A stretch of DNA of 64,000 nucleotides, from the NCBI RefSeq assembly GCF_024460775.1, contig NZ_JANFYZ010000001.1, positions 62,001 to 126,000 of the forward strand. The letters are read 5' to 3'. Below the pieces are notes generated by a model, which worked only from the letters and a program-made list of their open reading frames with translations, did not search any database and was not told the DNA's origin. A program made the position numbers and the translations under genes. Position 1 is the stretch's first letter. The number at the start of each line of letters is the position of its first letter. Positions 57,548-64,000 of the stretch are shown here, in pieces. This stretch comes from Desulfovibrio desulfuricans. GTDB lineage: Bacteria > Desulfobacterota > Desulfovibrionia > Desulfovibrionales > Desulfovibrionaceae.

Positions 57548-59203
57548 ATGCAGCAAAGTCGTAGAAAATTCCTGTCTCTTTCATCTACAGCAGTCCTGCT
57601 CGCAATCGGTGCTGACCTTGGCTTTGGAGGCTTACTCCAAGCCGCAACGACAAATTTTAATTCTACGCAACTACCAGTTCCGAGCAAGTCGGGCCTCTTT
57701 GGGCTGCTCGCCCCTGAAGAAAAATTTACCCTCACGACCGCGGAAGTAAAAGGAGCACTGCCCGCAACTGGCGCGCCCATGCTTGCCTATTCAGCCACGC
57801 ATAAGGGAGCGTCATATCTGAACCCGATTCTTGTATTGCGCAAAGGCCAGCCCTTTGAAGCAACACTTGTAAACGGCTTGGATGAGCCAACCATCATTCA
57901 TTGGCACGGCGTGGATTGCCCCTGGAAACAGGCAGGGCATCCATCGTATGCCATTGGGCCGAAGAGCAGCTATGAGTATTCTTTTCCAATCACAAACCGG
58001 GCAGGTACCTACTGGTATCATCCACATCCCCACGGTCTGACGGCAAAACAAGCATACATGGGCTTGGCTTCTTTCTTCATAGTCCGTGATGACGAGGAAG
58101 AATCCTTTGCCAAAGAATATGATTTCCGCCTGGGCGAGACGGATATTCCCATTGTAATTCAGGACAAACGCCTTACACATGATGGCCGCCTGGATTATTC
58201 CCCATCCAATGATGATTTGATGATGGGCTATCTGGGAGACACCATACTGGTCAACGGCCAGAGCAACCCCACACTCAAAACTTCCACACGTTTGTATCGC
58301 TTCCGCCTGCTCAATGGATCCACCGCCCGTATCTACAACCTTTCGTTCATTTCAGATGGCAGGCAGCTTCCCTTCCTGCTGATCGGCAACGATGGCGGCT
58401 TTCTTCCTGCACCACAACAAATTGACGGCCTCTTCCTTTCCCCCGGTGAGCGCGCGGACATACTGCTGGATATGAGCAGCTTCTCCCTGGGGAACGAAAT
58501 ATTTCTTCAAAATGTGCCCTTCGATCCCATGCACAATGAAGGAGAAATGATGGGAATGAGCGGCATGATGAACATGGAGCATTCAACAGGCGCAGCTTCC
58601 ATGAGTCACGCGAACGGCAGCGGTAGCCAGCATGCTATGGGCGCTGGTGGACATGCCGGAAGTCACGGTAGTCTGGGCGAGGGCAGCACTTATCCCGTTT
58701 TGAGGCTGCTGGTGGATAAAAAGGTTACTTATGCCAGAAAACTACCAACGAATCTTTTTGACATTCCCGCCCCCCGCATCGAGGGATTTGATCGCCCCAT
58801 TAGTTTAGCCATGAGGCATATGGGCGGCTGGACTATTAATGATCACACTTTTGATATGAACAGTTTGCCCATAGTTGTAAAAAAACGTGGCCCTGAAATT
58901 TGGCGTATCAGTAATGCCAAAGCCAGCATGCCCCATCCCATGCACCTGCATGGATACTTTTATCGTGTGCTGGAAAGGAGCGGCAGCCCCACGCAAGTAA
59001 AAAATCGTGCTGTGGATGCTCACGGGCGGCTTACTACGGATCTCGGCTACAAGGATACCGTACTGGTCTGGCCTGGTGAGACGGTCACTGTGAGTATCGA
59101 TTTTTCCAGCCCGCAATATCCTGGGGAGCAACTGTTCCTCTTTCATTGTCATAACCTTGAGCATGAAGATCAAGGGATGATGCTTAATGTCAAAATTGCC
59201 TAG
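57548..59203 (+). CDS. Multicopper oxidase, CueO-like (Tat-exported)
   Basis: 551 residues. A twin-arginine signal (SRRKFLSLSSTAVLLAIGA) indicates export folded. Copper ligands: HWHG near residue 118, HPHPHG near 158 in WYHPHPHG, HPMHLHG near 463, and HCHNLEHEDQGMM at the C-terminus, giving type 1, 2 and 3 sites. A Met/His-rich insert (MMGMSGMMNMEHS, then GSQHAMGAGGHAGSH) at about 337-377 resembles the copper-gating loop of CueO. Oxidation of Cu(I) in the periplasm for copper tolerance is likely. A ZraP-like gene follows. In an anaerobe this may reflect brief oxygen exposure. Confidence 0.92.
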   Translation: MQQSRRKFLSLSSTAVLLAIGADLGFGGLLQAATTNFNSTQLPVPSKSGLFGLLAPEEKFTLTTAEVKGALPATGAPMLAYSATHKGASYLNPILVLRKGQPFEATLVNGLDEPTIIHWHGVDCPWKQAGHPSYAIGPKSSYEYSFPITNRAGTYWYHPHPHGLTAKQAYMGLASFFIVRDDEEESFAKEYDFRLGETDIPIVIQDKRLTHDGRLDYSPSNDDLMMGYLGDTILVNGQSNPTLKTSTRLYRFRLLNGSTARIYNLSFISDGRQLPFLLIGNDGGFLPAPQQIDGLFLSPGERADILLDMSSFSLGNEIFLQNVPFDPMHNEGEMMGMSGMMNMEHSTGAASMSHANGSGSQHAMGAGGHAGSHGSLGEGSTYPVLRLLVDKKVTYARKLPTNLFDIPAPRIEGFDRPISLAMRHMGGWTINDHTFDMNSLPIVVKKRGPEIWRISNAKASMPHPMHLHGYFYRVLERSGSPTQVKNRAVDAHGRLTTDLGYKDTVLVWPGETVTVSIDFSSPQYPGEQLFLFHCHNLEHEDQGMMLNVKIA

Positions 59204-59348
59204 GCTGTGAGAACGCAGCCCCGCGTGGAACGCTGGCAGCAGGGTTGCCCAGTATGTGAGACTTATCTAGCTGGACATTTCATATTAATTTGATATGTAA
59301 TAAAAACGTATTCAAAAAAAGTCGCGCCCTCAAAAAAGGAGAACGCTC

Positions 59349-59927
59349 ATGAAATCTTCAAAAATTATTCTTCCCATCCTTCTGGCCGCAACAATGGTTG
59401 GCACCACTGCCTATTCAACCACAGCGGCGGCCATGGACGGAAAAATGGGAGGTTGTGGCATGATGGGGGGGGCTGAAATGGGCCCCATGATGCCGCATAT
59501 GGGCATGGGGGCAATCCCTCCCGGTATGGTCAAGCATGTCAAAGGTCAGCTGAAGCCCGAACAGGTGGCTCCGTTTGACGCAGCCCTGAAGGATTACAGC
59601 AAAAAAATTGAGCCCACGCAGCAGGCATTGTTTGTTAAGCATGAAGAACTGAAAGCCCTGCAACATGCGACAAACCCGGATGTGAAGGCTGTAAGCAAGA
59701 CTGCTACCGAGCTTGCTCAGCTTTTCAGCAAACTCAAGTCAGAGCGTGAAGCCTTTGAAGACAAAATTGCAAAAGATTTTGGCATCAAAGATCTGCACGG
59801 TGGCATGATGGGTGGCATGATGGGCGGTGGAATGATGGGCGGCATGAAGCACGATGCCATGGGGCAGACTCCCCCTGCAGCCGCAGCGGATCAAGCGCCC
59901 GCGGGACACGAAGGACACAAGCAATAA
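59349..59927 (+). CDS. Periplasmic metal-binding protein, ZraP/CpxP-like
   Basis: 192 residues. Signal peptide LPILLAATMVGTTAYSTTAAA is followed by a Met/Gly-rich stretch (MGGCGMMGGAEMGPMMPHMG), a helical core with a QxLF-type motif (QQALFVKHEELKALQ), a tandem GGMMGG tract near the C-terminus and an HEGHKQ tail. This fits the heavy-metal-resistance family (ZraP, Spy, CnrX). It probably binds copper or zinc in the periplasm. An AAGGAG ribosome site precedes the ATG. It lies 146 bases after the multicopper oxidase, perhaps in one transcript. Confidence 0.85.
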   Translation: MKSSKIILPILLAATMVGTTAYSTTAAAMDGKMGGCGMMGGAEMGPMMPHMGMGAIPPGMVKHVKGQLKPEQVAPFDAALKDYSKKIEPTQQALFVKHEELKALQHATNPDVKAVSKTATELAQLFSKLKSEREAFEDKIAKDFGIKDLHGGMMGGMMGGGMMGGMKHDAMGQTPPAAAADQAPAGHEGHKQ

Positions 59928-59960
59928 AAGAAGATCGTTGAACAAAATCTGATTATATGG

Positions 59961-60005
59961 ATTGGGGCCGAGGGATTTGTTAATCCTCCGGCCCCAATTA
60001 TTTTT
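59961..60005 (+). terminator. Strong terminator after the metal-binding gene
   Basis: Stem ATTGGGGCCGAGGGATT paired with AATCCTCCGGCCCCAAT (one mismatch), 4-base loop, then TATTTTT. It also lies downstream of the converging kinase gene. Confidence 0.88.
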
Positions 60006-60027
60006 AGCTAGTGGCAATTTGCCTTTT

Positions 60028-60492
60028 TCACCCCTTCTGCAACCAGGCGCAGAGCTTCTGGTAGAGCAGCGACACTGAAACGGGCTTGGCGATAAAGTCG
60101 TTCATGCCAGCCTCGATGCACAGTTCGCGGTCTTCGGCAAAGGCGTTGGCTGTCATGGCGATAATGGGGATTGCGGCCCCTTCGGGGAGCAGGCGAATCT
60201 GCCGGGTGGCCTCCAGTCCGTTGATGTGCGGCATCTGCATATCCATAAGTATCAAGTCATAGGTAGCGGCCTGCACCCGCTCAATGGCCTTGCCGCCGTC
60301 TTCCGCAAGGTCAACGATAAAGCCCACGTCTTCCAGCAGGGCCTGGGCAATCTCACGGTTGATAGGCTCGTCTTCCACCAGCAGAATGCGCTTGCTGCCA
60401 AGCTTTTGCCGGATGGTGCGTTCCGCATCCTCAGCGCTGACTCTGGTTGGTTCGTTGTGCGGGGGCGCGTCTTTGCGCAACACGGCAGTGAA
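60028..60492. repeat. Direct repeat copy 2 (465 bp), matching 56731-57195
   Basis: The source copy: it lies within the intact hybrid kinase gene and encodes its receiver domain and the end of its linker. Confidence 0.9.
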
Positions 60493-62481
60493 CCAGAACG
60501 TGCTGCCTTTGCCCTCCACGCTGGTCATCCCCGCCTTACCGCCCATGAGTTCTGCAAGCTTTTTGGTGATGGCAAGGCCAAGGCCTGTGCCGCCGTATTT
60601 GCGGCTCATGGAATTATCCGCCTGCTCAAATGCGCTGAACAGGCGCGGCTGCATCTCCGGGTTGATGCCAATGCCTGTGTCTTCCACCTCAAAGCGGTAC
60701 GTCACAGTGCTGTCTGTCTGCGATTCCGGGCGCACTGCCACCTTAACATAGCCGTGATCCGTAAACTTGAGCGCATTGGTGGCGAGGTTGAGCAGGGCCT
60801 GCTGCAACCGGCTGTCATCGCCATAGACGGGGCAGGTTTCTGGCGCAGCGTCCACAATCAGCTCAATGCCTTTCTCCTGCGCCTTCTGCCCCAGAATGGA
60901 AGTGATGTTCTCAAGCAGGGTAGAAACATGCACTGGCACATGTTGCAACACGAACTTTCCGGCTTCAATTTTTGATAATTCAAGAACATTATTGATAATT
61001 TCCAGCAAGTGACTGCTGGCGATCTCGATCTTGGTGAGCTTTTCCACCTGATTGGGGGTGAGGCCCGATTTGCGCAAAATATGGATCATGCCCGTGATGG
61101 CGTTCAGGGGGGTGCGAATCTCGTGGCTCATGTTGGCGAGGAAGGCGCTTTTGGCAACGCTGCCAGCCTCTGCTGCGTTTTTGGCAATAATCAGATCCTG
61201 GGTGCGCGACTCCACCAGCGCCTCCAGCCGTTCACGGTGGGCCGCAAGCTCGGCCTCAACCTGCTTGCGCTCTGTGATATCCCTGACCAGTCCGATGGCA
61301 ATCCACCGACCCTGCATGTTCATGGTAGACAGCGCAAGCTCAATGGCAAATTCTTGCCCATCCTTGCGCAGGGCGCTCAATTCAACGCCAGAACCCAGAA
61401 AATCCCCCTGGCCGCTGAGGCAAAAATCTTTCAGACCTTCAGCCATTTTATCGCGATAGCGGGGCGGCACCAAAAATTCGTGCAAAACGCGCCCCATAAC
61501 CTCGTCTGCCGTATAGCCAAAAATGGTCTCCGCCGCCTTGTTCCAAAAGATGATGTGCCCGGAGCAATCCAGCAGAATCAGCGCGTCCTTGATGCTGTTT
61601 GTGGTCAGACGGAAGCGCTCCTCATTCTCGCGCAGGGTTTGCTCGCGCTTCTGGATTTCAGCGCCCATCCTGTTGATGCATTCGGCCAGATCGCCAATTT
61701 CATCCTTGCCCATTGTATCGACCCGCGCGCTGTAATCGCCTGCGGCGAGCTTTTGGGTGCTTTCTTCCAACCGCGCCAAACGGGCAACAACGTATTTGTT
61801 GAGCAGGGAGCCAAGTGCAAGCAAAAGTACAAGATACCCCAGAATGTGCATCACAATCTGGAATATCCATTCAGAATAATACTGGTGGCGCAGTTCTTCA
61901 GACGGCAGGAAAATGCTCAAAACTCCACGGAGGTCGCCAACATTGTAGTTGTATGAATCAGCATAGGCCGCAGCAATGGCCTGGGGGGCGTTCTCGCGGC
62001 AGCCATGACATCGCAGGCAGTACTCTTCAACCTTGATGGGGCTGGTATAGTGATAGAAGGAAAGGCCGTTCTCTTTCACTTCAACCATCCGGCTTTTGGC
62101 GGAAGGGGTGGCCCGGAACCATGCCAGGGCGTCAAGCTCAAGAGGATTTGCCATGTTGGCGGGATTGCGCGGCCTGTCAGACACATTGCTGAACCTGAGC
62201 CCGCTGGTGCTCCAGTTATGGAATTCTGCCGAAATTCTGGAGAGCGCATGCGCAGGCAAAAAACCGATGGTGGCATCGGTTACGGGCAGGCCGCTTTCAA
62301 TGAACTGTTTTTGATAAACACGGCGGGTGGACATGATAATGGCACGGAAGTCCTCTGCATCACGCAGCAATTCTGTGCGGATGGAAGACTCAATTTCGCG
62401 ATAACCAAAATAGATATCAGCACAAACGATTATGCTGATAATTGCAGCGGTAAGGCACCAAACCTTGTACTTGATGCGCAT
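60028..62481 (-). CDS. Hybrid sensor histidine kinase with periplasmic c-type heme domain
   Basis: 817 residues. TM1 at about 9-25; a periplasmic Tll0287-like/DUF3365 domain with a heme motif CLRCH at about 155-159; TM2 at about 208-228; HAMP; PAS (HIIFWNKAAETIFGYTADEV); a coiled linker; HisKA with SHEIRTPLNAITGM; HATPase (TNALKFTDHGY, DTGIG, GGTGLGLAI); and a C-terminal receiver with LMDMQMP. The single CxxCH implies sensing of redox state or a gas such as NO or O2. The target regulator is unknown; no separate output gene is adjacent. The ATG at 62481 follows a GAGAGG site. The end of the gene is duplicated at 56731. Confidence 0.92.
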   Translation of the reverse strand: MRIKYKVWCLTAAIISIIVCADIYFGYREIESSIRTELLRDAEDFRAIIMSTRRVYQKQFIESGLPVTDATIGFLPAHALSRISAEFHNWSTSGLRFSNVSDRPRNPANMANPLELDALAWFRATPSAKSRMVEVKENGLSFYHYTSPIKVEEYCLRCHGCRENAPQAIAAAYADSYNYNVGDLRGVLSIFLPSEELRHQYYSEWIFQIVMHILGYLVLLLALGSLLNKYVVARLARLEESTQKLAAGDYSARVDTMGKDEIGDLAECINRMGAEIQKREQTLRENEERFRLTTNSIKDALILLDCSGHIIFWNKAAETIFGYTADEVMGRVLHEFLVPPRYRDKMAEGLKDFCLSGQGDFLGSGVELSALRKDGQEFAIELALSTMNMQGRWIAIGLVRDITERKQVEAELAAHRERLEALVESRTQDLIIAKNAAEAGSVAKSAFLANMSHEIRTPLNAITGMIHILRKSGLTPNQVEKLTKIEIASSHLLEIINNVLELSKIEAGKFVLQHVPVHVSTLLENITSILGQKAQEKGIELIVDAAPETCPVYGDDSRLQQALLNLATNALKFTDHGYVKVAVRPESQTDSTVTYRFEVEDTGIGINPEMQPRLFSAFEQADNSMSRKYGGTGLGLAITKKLAELMGGKAGMTSVEGKGSTFWFTAVLRKDAPPHNEPTRVSAEDAERTIRQKLGSKRILLVEDEPINREIAQALLEDVGFIVDLAEDGGKAIERVQAATYDLILMDMQMPHINGLEATRQIRLLPEGAAIPIIAMTANAFAEDRELCIEAGMNDFIAKPVSVSLLYQKLCAWLQKG

Positions 62482-62845
62482 AGCAGCCTCTCAGTCAGCC
62501 TATGGCACGTTATCAGTCTCAGGCCCGTGGTCTTGTGATGTGCGGTGTATCTGGTGATGCGGGAAGGTGAAGCAGGAAAAACAGACTAATAACAAGTTAT
62601 GACTTGGAAAATGCCTTGTATTGTCTGTATGAATCAGAATTTTTGTGAATATACAGTCGTATGATGATTATGTCAAAATAATACTCATATCTTATGAGTT
62701 TATTTCAATATTTAAAAAACCATATATTTTATGCTGATAGATGTGTGATGATTTTTGTGCGCATTATCTAACCATTTTTTTATTGTTAGGTTGCTAATTA
62801 AAAGCATGTCCATGTTCACATATTTGCAGTAACACATCATTATAG
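62482..62845. other. AT-rich intergenic region upstream of the hybrid kinase
   Basis: No gene, tRNA or clear terminator seen. It should hold the promoter of the kinase, but no strong -35/-10 pair stood out. Confidence 0.5.
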
Positions 62846-63328
62846 TTATTGCCCTGCGGCTTGTGCTCCTGCGGCAAGGCGCAAAAAGCGCTCAGCAAGC
62901 AGGTTGGGGGCAAGCATTACCTTGGCGGCGGCAGAGGATTGCACGCTGCCGCTCACGCTCATGGGCTGGCTGTTGTCTGCCCTTTCAATTTCTGCTTCCA
63001 GGGCGGCGCGCAGGCGCTGGAACGATTCTTCCACTTCCGGGTATTCGTTGGTTTCGCGCCAGGGCAGGGTGAGGCTGCGTGTCCACGAATGCCCTTTGTG
63101 CGATGGTGCCTCAAGGGTGTGAAAACGGGTGGGGGTGTAGCCCTGCGCCCGCTCGAACAGGCCGGGATAGCAGTAATCCTGCCGCTCTTCTTCTGGCTGC
63201 GGAATGGTTGAAACTATGCTTACTATGGGCAGGGCCAGGGCTTTTTCGTGTTCTTCAAGCCGCACGGAATATTGCAGGATGGGCCGCATGTAGCCTCGTT
63301 TTTTGGTTATTTTCCATTCAATATGCAT
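62846..63328 (-). CDS. Conserved hypothetical protein
   Basis: 160 residues, no signal peptide and no membrane segment. It begins MHIEWKITKKRGYMRPILQY and has an acidic middle (PEVEESFQRLRAALEAEIER). I do not recognise a domain. A GAGG site precedes the ATG. It lies 73 bases after the VWA-domain gene on the same strand and is probably co-transcribed with it. Function unknown. Confidence 0.7.
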   Translation of the reverse strand: MHIEWKITKKRGYMRPILQYSVRLEEHEKALALPIVSIVSTIPQPEEERQDYCYPGLFERAQGYTPTRFHTLEAPSHKGHSWTRSLTLPWRETNEYPEVEESFQRLRAALEAEIERADNSQPMSVSGSVQSSAAAKVMLAPNLLAERFLRLAAGAQAAGQ

Positions 63329-63401
63329 GGCGACCTCGTGTGGTGCTTGGGTGTTGGTTGGAGGCTGGCATCAGTTAAGGCACCTGATTCTGGCGGTCGG
63401 T

Positions 63402-64000
63402 TCAGACCGCGCCCAGCGCGGCCGCGGGTTCCGTCAGGCATACCACCTGACCGAATGGCGGCTGTTGCTCGTGCGGGGCGCTGCAAATCCACAGCACAGG
63501 ATATTCCGGCTCGGCGGGGTAGCGGTCGCACTCCAGATCGGTAAACCAGATCAGGCAGGTGGGGGCCAGCCGCTCGTCTTCAATATGGGCGCACACAGGG
63601 CGGTAATCCGTACCGCCGCCCCCCACGGGGGCAAGGCTGGCGGGCATGTCCATGCGCGTAAGCGTTAGGGTTTTCTGCACCTTGGTATCATGAAACAGTA
63701 CTGTGAGCGTGGTGTCGTAGGCTTCAAGCACGGTTGCAAGCTCAGTGCAAAACATGGCCAGCGCCTGCTCGTCCACAGAGCCAGAGCAGTCCACGGCCAG
63801 CACCACGTGGGGCAGGCGGGCCTCACGCCGGGCTGGCAGGTAGATGTTCTGGTACAGATAGCGGCGGTTGGGCGTTGTCCACGAATAGTCGTTTTGCGCG
63901 CACTGCTCCAAAAAACGCTGCAAAAGCGTGCGCCAGTCCAGCTTGGGCCGCCACGCCCGGTTAAGCTGACGGGCCAGACCTGCGGGCATGCTGCCCATGT
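63402..64000 (-). CDS. VWA-domain metallopeptidase-like protein (DUF2201 type), C-terminal part
   Basis: At least 198 residues, open at the right edge. The von Willebrand A metal-binding site reads VVLAVDCSGSVDEQALAMF (DxSxS), with GGGGTDYRPV as the second ligand loop and WFTDLECD as the third. In related genomes the partner is a MoxR-type AAA+ ATPase, which would lie beyond this window. The last 60 residues carry the domain end. The family is described as a putative metallopeptidase plus VWA; the peptidase part is not visible here. Confidence 0.82.
   Translation of the reverse strand, partial: MGSMPAGLARQLNRAWRPKLDWRTLLQRFLEQCAQNDYSWTTPNRRYLYQNIYLPARREARLPHVVLAVDCSGSVDEQALAMFCTELATVLEAYDTTLTVLFHDTKVQKTLTLTRMDMPASLAPVGGGGTDYRPVCAHIEDERLAPTCLIWFTDLECDRYPAEPEYPVLWICSAPHEQQPPFGQVVCLTEPAAALGAV

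Overview
The window is a piece of a GC-rich bacterial chromosome that most closely resembles Desulfovibrio or a near relative (sulfate-reducing delta-proteobacteria). The pointers are LL-diaminopimelate aminotransferase (DapL) beside DapF, a type III glutamine synthetase, a long hibernation factor next to rpoN, rapZ and mannose-family PTS genes, a separate GlcD/GlcF-type oxidase pair, and many sensor proteins. The species call is inference from gene content only. No rRNA and no transposase gene was seen.

Layout. 1-1662: dapF-dapL (lysine/peptidoglycan), minus strand, dapL cut by the window edge. 1819-7955: ammonium module amt-glnB-glnN behind a near-consensus sigma-54 promoter, with a NifA-like sigma-54 activator just upstream. 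8298-8462: tRNA-Glu with promoter and terminator. 8605-20880: complete type I-C CRISPR-Cas locus (cas3-cas5c-cas8c-cas7c-cas4-cas1-cas2, terminator, leader, 58 repeats plus one decayed terminal repeat, 58 spacers). 21263-30899: chemoreceptor, GlcD/GlcF oxidase, LapG-like protease, membrane protein with a degenerate HD-GYP domain, and a glycosyltransferase-like orphan. 31100-35796: flagellar hook genes fliK-flgD-flgE (minus). 35920-46206: tight minus-strand cluster nif3, zinc-ribbon gene, rnpB, ispDF, fadD, dtd, STAS, FapA-like, two glycosyltransferases. 46589-54359: purQ (minus), then pyrG, rpoN, hpf, rapZ, and PTS EIIA, EIIB and a frameshifted EIIC. 54439-54515: tRNA-Arg(CCU).

54600-56654 is a strikingly AT-rich island holding a reverse transcriptase and a SLATT-type small membrane protein: a predicted anti-phage abortive-infection operon. 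The space between the two genes can fold into a closed, about 107-nt structured RNA made of a 9-bp closing helix with small hairpins inside. This is the best candidate for an incompletely described system in the window. 56731-62481 holds a multicopper oxidase and a ZraP-like metal-binding protein flanked by two 465-bp direct copies of the 3' end of a heme-binding hybrid histidine kinase gene; one copy is a truncated fragment and the other is the intact kinase. The right edge has a conserved hypothetical gene and the end of a VWA-domain gene.

How it fits together: nitrogen assimilation (EBP, sigma-54 promoter, Amt, PII, GSIII) forms one circuit, and rpoN itself lies in the window with its usual PTS/RapZ neighbours. 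Two independent defence loci (I-C CRISPR and RT-SLATT) lie next to tRNA genes. Surface functions (flagellar hook, FapA/STAS/glycosyltransferases, LapG pair) cluster in the middle.
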